From Actinacidiphila glaucinigra (GTDB taxonomy: Bacteria > Actinomycetota > Actinomycetes > Streptomycetales > Streptomycetaceae), in assembly GCF_900188405.1 (NCBI RefSeq), contig NZ_FZOF01000008.1:62001-126000 (forward strand): a stretch of DNA of 64,000 nucleotides. The letters are read 5' to 3'. Below, in pieces: positions 46,736 through 55,150 of this stretch; within the stretch, counting starts at the first letter, position 1, and the number at the start of each line of letters is the position of its first letter. The notes beneath the pieces were generated by a model. That model saw only the letters and a program-made list of their open reading frames with translations. It did no database searches and had not been told where the DNA came from. The position numbers and the translations under genes were made by a program.

Positions 46736-46890
46736 CTGACTGTCCCCTTCACCTGGCCGGTCCCCTTCTGTGTGCGCTTGCGCGGCGGCTTCGGCACGGC
46801 CGGTACCGCGCGGGTCTCCCCGCGGCATGCGGCGACGCGGTACCGTGACGTTCCCTCCCACATGATCCTCGTAGCCGCCCTGGAGGTTCC

Positions 46891-47124
46891 GTGGTACAGG
46901 CGTACATTCTGATCCAGACCGAGGTAGGAAAGGCCTCGGCAGTAGCTGAGGTGATCTCCAAGATTTCGGGGGTCATCCAGGCCGAGGACGTCACCGGCCC
47001 GTACGACGTGATCGTGCGTGCCCAGGCCGACACGGTCGACGACTTGGGGCGCCTCGTGGTGGCGAAGGTGCAGCAGGTGGAGGGGATCACCCGCACCCTG
47101 ACCTGTCCGGTCGTCCATCTGTAG
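46891..47124 (+). CDS. Stand-alone Lrp/AsnC ligand-binding (RAM) domain protein
   Basis: A 77-residue protein consisting only of the RAM/ACT-like effector domain of Lrp regulators (VQAYILIQTEVGKASAVAEV ... GPYDVIVRAQADTVDDL). No DNA-binding part is present. Such single domains oligomerise and can bind amino acids or modulate full-length Lrp proteins. It starts at a GTG behind GGAGG. It is followed by the DUF3515 gene after 20 bases. Confidence 0.92.
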   Translation: MVQAYILIQTEVGKASAVAEVISKISGVIQAEDVTGPYDVIVRAQADTVDDLGRLVVAKVQQVEGITRTLTCPVVHL

Positions 47125-47144
47125 GCCCCCTGTAGGCTCGGCGG

Positions 47145-47639
47145 GTGATGTACCGCCGGGTAGCGCTAGTCTCCGTGTCCGCCGTCGCGTGCCTGTCCGC
47201 GGCGGCGGTCTGGATTTCCGCCTCCGGCACTGCCGCGGGCGGGGTCGCCGTGCCGTCGCCCTCCGCCTCCGCCGCCCGGATGTGCGGCGCCCTCCACGAC
47301 GCGCTGCCCGGGAAGGTCGACGGCCTGTCGAAGCGGTCGGTGAGCCCCGTCTCCGACCTCACCGCCGGATGGGGGGATCCTACGGTGGTGCTGCGCTGCG
47401 GCGTGCCGCGACCCGAGATGCTGACCCCGGGCAACCCGGTGTACAACCCCACCGCAGAGGCGGTGGAGGTGAACGGGGTGAGCTGGCTCATCGAGCAGAC
47501 CGGCGACGGCTACCGCTTCACGACGACCGGCCGCAAGGCCTTCGTCGAGGTGACCGTACCCGCCCGCTACAAGCCCGAGGTCAATCCGCTGACCGACCTC
47601 GGGCACGCCGTGGAGACGGCGATCCCCTCCGAGCTCTGA
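47145..47639 (+). CDS. DUF3515 exported protein
   Basis: A 164-residue protein. The N-terminus YRRVALVSVSAVACLSAAAVWI is a signal peptide or anchor. The DUF3515 domain contains MCGALHDALPGKVDG, DLTAGWGDPTVVLRCGVPRP and VNGVSWLIEQTGDGYRFTTTGR, with two cysteines able to bond. Its function is unknown; it is widespread in actinobacteria and often found near ddl or thiL, as here. It is convergent with ddlA. Confidence 0.92.
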   Translation: MMYRRVALVSVSAVACLSAAAVWISASGTAAGGVAVPSPSASAARMCGALHDALPGKVDGLSKRSVSPVSDLTAGWGDPTVVLRCGVPRPEMLTPGNPVYNPTAEAVEVNGVSWLIEQTGDGYRFTTTGRKAFVEVTVPARYKPEVNPLTDLGHAVETAIPSEL

Positions 47640-47642
47640 CGG

Positions 47643-47654
47643 GCCCCCGGGGGC
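47643..47654. terminator. Self-complementary GC run between DUF3515 gene and ddlA
   Basis: GCCCCCGGGGGC is a perfect 12-base palindrome three bases after the plus-strand stop and 22 bases before the ddlA stop. It may reduce read-through between these convergent genes. No U-run follows. Confidence 0.4.
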
Positions 47655-47676
47655 ACGGCTCCTCGCCGTTCGCGGC

Positions 47677-48813
47677 TCAGCGCAGGCCGGTGGGGCGCCG
47701 CAGCGCGGCCTGGATCAGCCGGTCCACCAGTTCCGCGTAGCCGACGCCGCTCTCCTGCCACATGCGCGGGTACATGGAGATCGGCGTGAAGCCGGGCATC
47801 GTGTTGATCTCGTTGATCACGAACTCGCCGTCGTCCTGCAGGAAGAAGTCCGCGCGGACCAGGCCCTCGCAGGAGGCCGCGTCGAAGGCGGCCACGGCGA
47901 GCCGCTGCACCTCGGCGGTCTGCTCCGGGGTCAGCGGGGCGGGGACGACGCCCTCGGCGGAGTCGATGTACTTCGCCTCGAAGTCGTAGAAGTCGTGCGC
48001 CGTGACCGGCGGGATCTCCGCGGGGACGGAGGCGCGCGGGCCGTCCTCGAACTCCAGGACGCCGCATTCGATCTCGCGGCCCCGCAGCAGCGACTCCACC
48101 AGCACCTTGGGGTCGTGCCGGCGGGCCTCCTCGATCGCCTCGTCCAGGCCGGCGAGGTCGTTGACCTTGCTGATGCCCATCGAGGACCCGGCACGCGCGG
48201 GCTTGACGAAGACCGGCCAGCCGTGGTCGGCCGCGAAGTCCACGACCGTCTTCCGGGCCGCGGCGGGGTCGTTCTCCCAGTCGCGGGGGCGGATCACCAC
48301 GTACGGGCCGACCGGCAGGCCGAAGGAGATGAAGACCCGCTTCATGTACTCCTTGTCCATGCCGACGGCCGAGGCGAGCACTCCGGAGCCGACGTAGGGC
48401 ACACCGGAGAGCTCCAGCAGTCCCTGGAGGGTGCCGTCCTCGCCGTAGGGGCCGTGCAGCATGGGGAAGACGACGTCGACGTCGCCCAGCGCCTTGGGCA
48501 CCGAGCCGGGCTCGCTGTAGACGACCTCGCGGCTGGCCGGGTCCACCGGCAGCATCACCGAACCGTCGGAGGACTCGGCGAGCTGCTCGACGCTCGGCAG
48601 CGCGCGGTCGGCGATCGCCATCCGGGACGGGTCGTCGGCGGTGAGCGCCCAACGGCCGTCGGTGGTGATCCCGATCGGCAGCACGTCGTACTTGTCGCGG
48701 TCGATCGCGCTCAGTACGGCGCCTGCGGTGACGACCGAGATGGCGTGCTCGGAGCTGCGTCCGCCGAAGACGACGGCGACGCGCGGCTTGCGGGAAGAAG
48801 GCTGAATGCTCAT
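47677..48813 (-). CDS. ddlA: D-alanine--D-alanine ligase
   Basis: A 378-residue ATP-grasp ligase that makes D-Ala-D-Ala for peptidoglycan. VAVFGGRSSEHAISVVTAGA is the N-terminal family motif; MLHGPYGEDGTLQGLLE and VKPARAGSSMGISKV follow, and FVINEINTMPGFTPISMYP is the C-terminal signature. The active-site region resembles Ddl for D-Ala and I see no vancomycin-type operon around it. It is downstream of gpsA on the same strand. Confidence 0.96.
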   Translation of the reverse strand: MSIQPSSRKPRVAVVFGGRSSEHAISVVTAGAVLSAIDRDKYDVLPIGITTDGRWALTADDPSRMAIADRALPSVEQLAESSDGSVMLPVDPASREVVYSEPGSVPKALGDVDVVFPMLHGPYGEDGTLQGLLELSGVPYVGSGVLASAVGMDKEYMKRVFISFGLPVGPYVVIRPRDWENDPAAARKTVVDFAADHGWPVFVKPARAGSSMGISKVNDLAGLDEAIEEARRHDPKVLVESLLRGREIECGVLEFEDGPRASVPAEIPPVTAHDFYDFEAKYIDSAEGVVPAPLTPEQTAEVQRLAVAAFDAASCEGLVRADFFLQDDGEFVINEINTMPGFTPISMYPRMWQESGVGYAELVDRLIQAALRRPTGLR

Positions 48814-48840
48814 GTCGCGTTGACCTTACCGTTCCGGACG

Positions 48841-49842
48841 TCAGCGTTCCGACTTGGCGGAGCGCGACATCAGCTCCTTGACCGCGACGACCGGCTGCTT
48901 GCCGTTGTGCACGATGTCGACGACGGTCTCGGTGATGGGCATGTCGACGCCGTGCCGGCGGGCGAGGTCGAGCACCGACTCGCAGGACTTGACGCCCTCG
49001 GCGGTCTGCCGGGTGACGGCGATGGTCTCCTCGAGCGTCATGCCCTTGCCCAGGTTGAAGCCGAAGGTGTGGTTGCGGGACAGCGGCGAGGAGCAGGTCG
49101 CGACGAGGTCGCCCAGGCCCGCCAGACCGGAGAAGGTCAGCGGGTCGGCGCCGAGCGCGATGCCGAGCCGGGTGGTCTCCGCCAGTCCGCGGGTGATCAG
49201 CGAGCCCTTGGTGTTGTCGCCCAGGCCCATGCCGTCGGCGATGCCGACCGCCAGGCCGATCACGTTCTTCACCGCGCCGCCGAGTTCGCAGCCGACGACG
49301 TCGGTGTTGGTGTACGGCCGGAAGTACGCGGTGTGGCTGGCGGCCTGCAGCCGCTTGGCGACGGCCTCGTCGCGGCAGGCGACGACGCTGGCGGCGGGCT
49401 GCCGTGCGGCGATCTCCTTGGCCAGGTTGGGGCCGGACAGCACGGCGACGCGCTCCGGGCCCGCCTTGGCGACCTCCTCGATGACCTCGCTCATCCGCTT
49501 GGCCGTGCCGAGTTCGACGCCCTTCATCAGGCTGACCAGCACCGAGTCCCGGGGCAGCAGCGACTGCCACTCGGCCAGGTTGCCGCGGAGCGTCTGCGAC
49601 GGTACGGAGAGGATCACGAACTCCGCGTCCCGGGCCGCCTCGGCGGGGTCGGTGGTGGCGGTGATCGTCGCGGGCAGCTCGGTCCCGGGGAGGTAGTACG
49701 GGTTGTTGCGCGTGGTGTTGATGGCCTCGACCACCTCGGGGCGGCGGCCCCACATGGTCACCTGGGCGCCCGCGTCGGCGAGCACCATCGCGAAGGCGGT
49801 TCCCCAGGAGCCCGCGCCGTAGACCGCGCAGCGCGTCGTCAC
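48841..49842 (-). CDS. gpsA: Glycerol-3-phosphate dehydrogenase [NAD(P)+]
   Basis: A 333-residue enzyme making sn-glycerol-3-phosphate for phospholipids. The start is a GTG overlapping the plsC stop (GTGA). The dinucleotide site is AVYGAGSWGTAFAMVLADAG; SLMKGVELGTAKRMSEVI, LSGPNLAKEIA and the catalytic-lysine block GGAVKNVIGLAVGIADGMGL follow. GpsA supplies the substrate that acyltransferases such as the neighbouring PlsC pathway use. Confidence 0.97.
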   Translation of the reverse strand: MTTRCAVYGAGSWGTAFAMVLADAGAQVTMWGRRPEVVEAINTTRNNPYYLPGTELPATITATTDPAEAARDAEFVILSVPSQTLRGNLAEWQSLLPRDSVLVSLMKGVELGTAKRMSEVIEEVAKAGPERVAVLSGPNLAKEIAARQPAASVVACRDEAVAKRLQAASHTAYFRPYTNTDVVGCELGGAVKNVIGLAVGIADGMGLGDNTKGSLITRGLAETTRLGIALGADPLTFSGLAGLGDLVATCSSPLSRNHTFGFNLGKGMTLEETIAVTRQTAEGVKSCESVLDLARRHGVDMPITETVVDIVHNGKQPVVAVKELMSRSAKSER

Positions 49843-50564
49843 TTGGTGTTCCCCTTCTGCTTGCGAGGGTCGAAGCGCTCGGCGGGCGGCGTCTGACCGC
49901 GCAGTTCGCCCAGCAGCTCGCTGACCGCGGCCATGATGGTGTCGGTGGCGTCCCTGAGCACCTCGGCGTTGGCCTCCTGCCCGTAGAAGGCCGAGAGGTC
50001 CACCGGCGGTCCGGCGACGACCCGCAGGGTCCTGCGCGGGAAGAGGCGGAGCTTCTTCTCCGTGGCGTACGGCGGCATGACCTCGTTGGCGCCCCACTGG
50101 GCGACCGGGATCACGGGGGCCTTGGTCATCAGCGCGACCCGTGCCACACCGGTCTTGCCCACCATCGGCCACATCTCGGGGTCGCGGGTCAGCGTGCCCT
50201 CCGGGTAGAAGGCGACGCACTCGCCGGAGTTGATGGCGTCCACCGCGGCCCGGAAGGCGTTCGCGGCGTCGGTGCTCTCGCGGTAGACGGGGATCTGGCC
50301 GGTGCCGCGCAGTATGGCGCCGACGAAGGCGGGCTTGAACAGCGGCGCCTTCGCCAGGAAGCGGGGGACCCGCCCGGTGTTGTACTGGAAATGCGCGTAC
50401 GACAGCGGGTCGAGGTACGAGTTGTGGTTGACCGCCGTGATGAATCCGCCCTGGCCCGGAATGTGCTCCATTCCGCGCCAGTCCCGCTTGAAGAGAACGA
50501 CAAGCGGCGGTTTGGCGATGACGGCTGCGAGCCGGTACCAGAAGCCGATTCTGCGGCGGGACAC
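49839..50564 (-). CDS. plsC: 1-acyl-sn-glycerol-3-phosphate acyltransferase
   Basis: A 241-residue membrane-associated acyltransferase. The HX4D motif is VNHNSYLDPL and the second block YPEGTLTRDPEMWP carries the EGT residues; GRVPRFLAKAPLFK lies between. It acylates lysophosphatidic acid. The start is the GTG at 50564 behind GAGGAG; upstream sequence is the divergent promoter shared with cofC. It is coupled to gpsA and then ddlA. Confidence 0.94.
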   Translation of the reverse strand: MSRRRIGFWYRLAAVIAKPPLVVLFKRDWRGMEHIPGQGGFITAVNHNSYLDPLSYAHFQYNTGRVPRFLAKAPLFKPAFVGAILRGTGQIPVYRESTDAANAFRAAVDAINSGECVAFYPEGTLTRDPEMWPMVGKTGVARVALMTKAPVIPVAQWGANEVMPPYATEKKLRLFPRRTLRVVAGPPVDLSAFYGQEANAEVLRDATDTIMAAVSELLGELRGQTPPAERFDPRKQKGNTK

Positions 50565-50841
50565 CAGAACTCCTCCTCGTTCCGCCGCCGACCCGGGGGT
50601 CACCGGATCGCGGCCTGCTGTGGTCGGCGGCATCGTACGGCCGGTGCGGCCGCACAAGTGTCGCCGGAAGGGCCACCGTAACGCCAGGGCGAAAGGCCCT
50701 CGGGGTACGCCCCGACGGAAGCGCCGGGACCAGGAGGCCCGGGCACGCACCAGGGAGATCGTGCACCCGGAGACGGGCCGCCGGGAAGGGGGGTTGGGGC
50801 AGGGTGGCGGTGGCCCCGGGGGACCCGAGCACAATAGTTCG
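50565..50841. other. Divergent upstream region of plsC and cofC
   Basis: This 277-base stretch must hold both promoters. It is GC-rich, with a G-run tract near 50785-50825, and I recognise no -10/-35 pair, operator or RNA gene in it. Confidence 0.35.
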
Positions 50842-51567
50842 GTGTCGCCACCCGTGGAATGGACGCTCGTCGTCCCGCTGAAGCCGCTGTCCGCCGCCAA
50901 GAGCCGCCTCGCGGAGGCCGTCGGCCCCGTGCGGCCGGGGCTGGCGCTGGCCTTCGCGCAGGACACGGTGGCCGCCGCGCTCGCCTGCGAGGTGGTACGA
51001 AATGTGACGGTCGTCACCGATGACCCGCTCGCCGGGTCCGTGCTGGCGGCCCTCGGGGCGCGCGTCGAGGCGGACTCCCCCGCGGCCGGCCTCAACGCGG
51101 CGCTGCGGCACGGCGCCGAAGCGGTCCTGCGGCGCCACCCCGCGGCGGCCGTGGCGGCCCTGAACGCCGATCTCCCGGCCTTGCGGCCCGCCGAACTGGC
51201 CGCGGTGCTCCGCGCGGCCGCACGGCGCCCAGGGCGGTCGTTTCTGGCCGACGCGGCCGGAATCGGTACCACGCTGCTGGCGGCCACCGCCGGGACCGCC
51301 CTCGCGCCGGCCTTCGGGGGGCCCTCGCGGGCCCGCCACCGGGCCTCCGGCGCCCATGAGATCGTCCTGCCGGACGTGGACTCCGTACGCCGGGACGTGG
51401 ATACGGGAGAGGACCTGGCCGCCGCCCTGCTGCTGGGGGTCGGGCCGCACACGCGGGTGCTGCTGCGGCCCGCACTTCGGGCGGCGCCGCGGGACGGGGC
51501 CACGGGGCCCGGGCCCGCCGGTTGCCCGGCCGCGGGGGCACCGGCCCCGGGCGGCGGTGCCCGATAG
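50842..51567 (+). CDS. cofC: 2-phospho-L-lactate (PEP) guanylyltransferase CofC
   Basis: A 241-residue nucleotidyltransferase of coenzyme F420 synthesis, also called FbiD in mycobacteria. WTLVVPLKPLSAAKSRLAEA is the nucleotide-binding start; VTVVTDDPL, AALNADLPALRPAELAAVL and DVDSVRRDVDTGEDL match the family. Residues after 205 are a low-complexity Gly/Pro/Ala tail. The GTG at 50842 is chosen; another is four codons further. The other F420 genes are not here. It is followed after 10 bases by a small OB-like gene. Confidence 0.92.
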   Translation: MSPPVEWTLVVPLKPLSAAKSRLAEAVGPVRPGLALAFAQDTVAAALACEVVRNVTVVTDDPLAGSVLAALGARVEADSPAAGLNAALRHGAEAVLRRHPAAAVAALNADLPALRPAELAAVLRAAARRPGRSFLADAAGIGTTLLAATAGTALAPAFGGPSRARHRASGAHEIVLPDVDSVRRDVDTGEDLAAALLLGVGPHTRVLLRPALRAAPRDGATGPGPAGCPAAGAPAPGGGAR

Positions 51568-51577
51568 GCTGAGGCCC

Positions 51578-51796
51578 ATGCAGGCCACCGCGTACACCTA
51601 CGACCCCGAGACCCGCGCAGGCAGCGTGCTGCTGGACGACGGGACGCCGCTGCCGTTCGACGCGGCGGCGTTCGACGCCGGGGGCCTGCGGCTGCTGCGG
51701 CCCGGGCAGCGGGTGCGCATCCGCACCGAGGGCAGCGGGGACGGGCGCCGGGTGGTGTTCGTGACGTTGCAGACCTTCCCCGACCCGGGGGCCTGA
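51578..51796 (+). CDS. Small cold-shock-like (OB-fold) protein
   Basis: A 72-residue protein starting MQATAYTYDPETRAGSVLLD. The pattern TRAGSVLLDDGTPLPFDAAA followed by LLRPGQRVRIRT resembles the CSD/OB-fold strands of cold-shock proteins, although the RNP motifs KGFGF and VFVHF are replaced. I would treat nucleic-acid binding as unproven. It is ten bases after cofC and has GAGG three bases before its ATG. Confidence 0.8.
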   Translation: MQATAYTYDPETRAGSVLLDDGTPLPFDAAAFDAGGLRLLRPGQRVRIRTEGSGDGRRVVFVTLQTFPDPGA

Positions 51797-51854
51797 GCAC
51801 ACGCCGACGGGCCGGACACCCTGATTCAGGGGTGTCCGGCCCGTCGGCGTGTGC
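51797..51854. terminator. Perfect 25-bp stem-loop between the OB-like gene and hupS
   Basis: The left arm (51797-51821, GCACACGCCGACGGGC onward) and the right arm (51830-51854) are exact complements across the eight-base loop TGATTCAG. It starts one base after the plus-strand stop and ends 15 bases before the hupS stop, so it ends both convergent transcripts. Confidence 0.93.
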
Positions 51855-51869
51855 GGGGCCGCGGAATCG

Positions 51870-52478
51870 TTACCGCTTCGCGGCCCGCTTGGTGGCGGTC
51901 TTCCGGGCCGCCGACTTGGCGGGCGCCTTCTTGGCCGGGGCGGTCTTCTTGGCGGTCGCCTTCTTCGCCGTGGTCTTCTTGGCGGCCGCCTTCTTCGCCG
52001 TCGTCGCCTTGGCCGCGGTGGCCTTCTTGGCCGTGGTCTTGGCGGCGGTGGTCTTCTTGGCCGCGGCGGCCTTGGTGACGGCCTTCTTCGCCGTGGTCTT
52101 CTTCGCGGCGGCCTTCTTGGTGGTGGCCTTGGCGGTGACGCCTCCGCTCAGGCTGCCCTTGGGCGCCTTCTTGACGGAGACCTCTCCGGCCTTGGGGAGC
52201 TTCTTCGACCCGCTGACCAGGTCCTTGAAGCCCTGACCGGCGCGGAAGCGCGGGACGGAGGTCTTCTTGACCCGGACCCGCTCCCCGGTCTGGGGGTTGC
52301 GGGCGTAGCGGGCAGGACGCTCCACCTTCTCGAACGAGCCGAAGCCGGTGACCGAGACCCGGTCCCCGCTCACCGTCGCGCGGACGATCGCGTCCAGGAC
52401 GGCGTCGACCGCGTCCGCGGCCTGCTGACGGCCGCCGAGCTTGTCGGCAATCGCTTCAACGAGCTGCGCCTTGTTCAC
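51870..52478 (-). CDS. hupS: HU-like nucleoid protein HupS with Lys/Ala-rich tail
   Basis: A 202-residue DNA-bending protein. Residues 1-92 are a full HU domain (NKAQLVEAIADKLGGRQQAA; FGSFEKVERPARYARNPQTG; PRFRAGQGFKDLV). Residues 108-202 are almost only Lys, Ala and Thr in repeats such as AKKTTAKKA, like histone H1 tails. In S. coelicolor hupS is expressed in sporulating hyphae and compacts spore nucleoids. It starts at a GTG behind GGGGAAG. Confidence 0.97.
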   Translation of the reverse strand: MNKAQLVEAIADKLGGRQQAADAVDAVLDAIVRATVSGDRVSVTGFGSFEKVERPARYARNPQTGERVRVKKTSVPRFRAGQGFKDLVSGSKKLPKAGEVSVKKAPKGSLSGGVTAKATTKKAAAKKTTAKKAVTKAAAAKKTTAAKTTAKKATAAKATTAKKAAAKKTTAKKATAKKTAPAKKAPAKSAARKTATKRAAKR

Positions 52479-52534
52479 GTCTTCCCCTTCGGAAACTTGC
52501 CCGGCGATGAAGTTCGGGCTTTTTCGCACGCTAG

Positions 52535-52549
52535 GCGGATATATACCGC
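52535..52549 (-). promoter_or_regulatory. AT-rich dyad upstream of hupS
   Basis: GCGG-ATATATA-CCGC is an inverted repeat with an AT-only centre, 57 bases before the hupS start in an otherwise GC-rich region. It contains TATATA and could be the -10 region or a regulator site. Confidence 0.45.
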
Positions 52550-52601
52550 AAATCAAATACGAAACGGGCGAATCACCCTTGTGCCGCAACGAACTCGGGG
52601 C

Positions 52602-52835
52602 TCAGGAAGACCTTTGATCGGGGAATCGGCCTTCGTCGAGGTCCTTCATCAGTTCCTCCAGACGCCTTGCCGCACCCGCGAGATCGTGCTTCGCGGCAGC
52701 GGTGATGACGAGCAGCCGCCGGGTCAACTGCATCCTGACGTCCTCCGGCACTTGCAGACCCGCCACCCGGGTGTGGGCCTGCTTCAACCTGGCAGCGAGG
52801 AACCCGTACAGCTCGAGTTGGCCATCGTGTTCCAT
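52602..52835 (-). CDS. Small helical hypothetical protein
   Basis: A 77-residue protein (MEHDGQLELYGFLAARLKQA ... EDVRMQLTRRLLVITAAAKH) that appears entirely alpha-helical and has no signal peptide. I do not recognise its family; a similar small gene lies between leuD and hupS in other Streptomyces, as I remember it. It reads on the same strand as hupS. Confidence 0.75.
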   Translation of the reverse strand: MEHDGQLELYGFLAARLKQAHTRVAGLQVPEDVRMQLTRRLLVITAAAKHDLAGAARRLEELMKDLDEGRFPDQRSS

Positions 52836-52888
52836 GTGCCGATTGTGTCATCTGCGGTGAGTTGTCACGAGGTGTGGAGCCGAACACG

Positions 52889-52929
52889 CCGCAGCGCCCC
52901 CCGCCCGGTGGGGGCGGGGGGCGCTGCGG
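52889..52929 (-). terminator. Strong terminator after leuD
   Basis: CCGCAGCGCCCCCCGCCC (52889-52906) pairs perfectly with its complement at 52912-52929 across five bases. It lies 40 bases past the leuD stop on the minus strand and ahead of the small helical gene. Confidence 0.88.
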
Positions 52930-52968
52930 AGGTGGGGCGGGCGGGCGGCCGCGGGGCCGCTGGAGCTC

Positions 52969-53562
52969 TCAGACCTGCAGGGTCTGCGGCTTGTAGGAGG
53001 GGCGCTCGGCCTCGTAGGCGGCGATGTCGGCCTCGTTCTGCAGGGTGAGGCTGATGTCGTCCAGGCCGTTGAGCAGCCGCCAGCGGGCGTTGTCGTCCAG
53101 TTCGAAGGGGGCGGTGATCCCCTCGGCGCGGACCTCGCGGGCCTGAAGGTCGACGGTGATCTCGATCGTCGGGTCCGCCTCGGTCAGCTGCCAGAGCTCC
53201 TCGACCGTCTCCTGCGGCAGGATCACGGTGAGCAGGCCGTTCTTCAACGAGTTGCCGCGGAAGATGTCGGCGAAACGGGAGGAGATGACGGCCTTGAAAC
53301 CGTAGTTCTGCAGGGCCCACACCGCGTGCTCGCGGGAGGAGCCGGTGCCGAAGTCCGGGCCGGCGACCAGGACGGTCGCCCCCTGGCGCTCGGGCCGGTT
53401 GAGGACGAACTCGGGGTCCTTGCGCCAAGCCTCGAACAGGCCGTCCTCGAAGCCGTTGCGGGTGACCTTCTTCAGCCAGTGCGCCGGGATGATCTGGTCC
53501 GTGTCGGCGTTGCTGCGGCGCAGCGGCACGGCGCGGCCGGTGTGCGTGGTGAAAGCTTCCAT
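52969..53562 (-). CDS. leuD: 3-isopropylmalate dehydratase small subunit
   Basis: A 197-residue swivelling subunit of isopropylmalate isomerase in leucine synthesis. Conserved blocks are [40 protein letters not shown] and [19 protein letters not shown]. It begins five bases after leuC ends and forms a heterodimer with LeuC. Confidence 0.97.
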   Translation of the reverse strand: MEAFTTHTGRAVPLRRSNADTDQIIPAHWLKKVTRNGFEDGLFEAWRKDPEFVLNRPERQGATVLVAGPDFGTGSSREHAVWALQNYGFKAVISSRFADIFRGNSLKNGLLTVILPQETVEELWQLTEADPTIEITVDLQAREVRAEGITAPFELDDNARWRLLNGLDDISLTLQNEADIAAYEAERPSYKPQTLQV

Positions 53563-53567
53563 CGTTC

Positions 53568-54989
53568 TCAGGCCTCCAGGACGGCTGCGCCGGGCAGATC
53601 GGCGGGGGACGAGAGGCGGCCGGTGACCGCGGTCGCGGCCGCGACCTGCGGCGACACCAGGTGGGTGCGGCCGCCCTTGCCCTGCCGTCCCTCGAAGTTG
53701 CGGTTGGAGGTGGACGCGGAGCGCTCACCGGGGGCCAGTTGGTCGGGGTTCATGCCCAGGCACATCGAGCAGCCCGCGTGCCGCCACTCGGCGCCGGCCT
53801 CCTTGAAGACCTTGTCCAGACCCTCCTCCACGGCCTGCAGCGCCACCCGGACCGAGCCGGGCACGACCAGCATCCGCACGCCGTCGGCGATCCTGCGGCC
53901 CTTGACGACGGAGGCGGCGGAGCGCAGGTCCTCGATGCGGCCGTTGGTGCAGGAGCCGACGAAGACGGTGTCGACCTTCACCTCGCGCAGCGGCGTACCG
54001 GGCTCCAGGGCCATGTACTCCAGGGCCTTCTCGGCGGCCAGGCGGTCGCTGGGGTCCTCGAAGCCGGCCGGGTCCGGCACGGAGGCGCTCAGCGGGGCGC
54101 CCTGGCCGGGGTTGGTGCCCCAGGTCACGAACGGGGACAGCGAGGCGGCGTCGATGACGACCTCGTGGTCGAAGACGGCGTCCTCGTCGGTCCTGAGCGT
54201 CTTCCAGTACGCGACGGCGGCGTCCCAGTCCTCGCCCTGCGGGGCGTGCGGACGGCCCTGCAGGTAGTCGAAGGTGGTCCGGTCGGGGGCGATCATGCCG
54301 GCCCGGGCGCCCGCCTCGATCGACATGTTGCAGATGGTCATCCGGGCCTCCATCGAGAGCTTCTCGATGGCCGAGCCGCGGTACTCGATGACGTAGCCCT
54401 GGCCGCCGCCGGTGCCGATCCTGGCGATGATCGCCAGGATCAGGTCCTTGGCGGTGACGCCCCCGGGCAGCTCGCCGTCGACGGTGATCGCCATGGTCTT
54501 GAACGGGGCGAGCGGCAGGGTCTGGGTGGCCAGCACATGCTCGACCTGGCTGGTGCCGATGCCGAACGCCAGCGCGCCGAAGGCACCGTGGGTAGAGGTG
54601 TGGCTGTCGCCGCAGACGACCGTCATGCCCGGCTGGGTCAGGCCCAGCTGCGGACCGACGACGTGCACGACTCCCTGCTCGACGTCGCCCAGCGGGTGCA
54701 GCCGCACCCCGAACTCGGCGCAGTTCTTGCGCAGCGTCTCCAGCTGCGTGCGCGAGACCGGGTCGGCGATCGGCTTGTCGATGTCGAGGGTGGGGGTGTT
54801 GTGGTCCTCGGTCGCGATGGTGAGGTCCAGCCGGCGCACCGGGCGGCCGTTCATCCGCAGACCGTCGAAGGCCTGCGGGCTGGTGACCTCGTGGAGCAGG
54901 TGCAGGTCGATGAAGAGGAGGTCGGGCTCGCCCTCGGCGCGCCGTACGACGTGATCCTCCCAGACCTTTTCCGCGAGTGTCCTTGCCAT
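53568..54989 (-). CDS. leuC: 3-isopropylmalate dehydratase large subunit
   Basis: A 473-residue aconitase-family enzyme with a [4Fe-4S] cluster. [39 protein letters not shown] and [20 protein letters not shown] carry the active site and three cluster cysteines. It starts [15 protein letters not shown] and diverges from ndgR. NdgR is known to activate leuCD in S. coelicolor, and a dyad in the shared gap fits this. Confidence 0.98.
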   Translation of the reverse strand: MARTLAEKVWEDHVVRRAEGEPDLLFIDLHLLHEVTSPQAFDGLRMNGRPVRRLDLTIATEDHNTPTLDIDKPIADPVSRTQLETLRKNCAEFGVRLHPLGDVEQGVVHVVGPQLGLTQPGMTVVCGDSHTSTHGAFGALAFGIGTSQVEHVLATQTLPLAPFKTMAITVDGELPGGVTAKDLILAIIARIGTGGGQGYVIEYRGSAIEKLSMEARMTICNMSIEAGARAGMIAPDRTTFDYLQGRPHAPQGEDWDAAVAYWKTLRTDEDAVFDHEVVIDAASLSPFVTWGTNPGQGAPLSASVPDPAGFEDPSDRLAAEKALEYMALEPGTPLREVKVDTVFVGSCTNGRIEDLRSAASVVKGRRIADGVRMLVVPGSVRVALQAVEEGLDKVFKEAGAEWRHAGCSMCLGMNPDQLAPGERSASTSNRNFEGRQGKGGRTHLVSPQVAAATAVTGRLSSPADLPGAAVLEA

Positions 54990-55117
54990 CGCATTCCCTC
55001 CGACCGGCCGCTCTGCCGGCCTGTTCGTCGTTGCCCTGTGTGTCCGCGCCCTTGTGGGGAGTGGCCGCAGCGGGCCTGTGCATTCCAGCGTGCCGCGTCC
55101 GCCGGAAAATTGAACTT

Positions 55118-55138
55118 GCGTTTCACAGAGTGAGACGC
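55118..55138. promoter_or_regulatory. NdgR-type dyad between leuC and ndgR
   Basis: GCGTTTCAC-AGA-GTGAGACGC is an inverted repeat with eight of nine base pairs, 13 bases before the ndgR ATG. IclR-family NdgR binds this intergenic region in S. coelicolor; I infer that this dyad is the site. Confidence 0.7.
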
Positions 55139-55150
55139 GAGTATCGTTGC

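Noticed and set aside
47677..48813. A vancomycin-type D-Ala-D-Lac ligase
   Set aside because: No vanH or vanX neighbour, and the gene is in the housekeeping plsC-gpsA-ddlA order.
48841..51597. A 918-codon minus-strand frame that includes GpsA
   Set aside because: Only the last 333 codons encode GpsA; the part upstream crosses plsC and the cofC antisense strand and is not a fusion.
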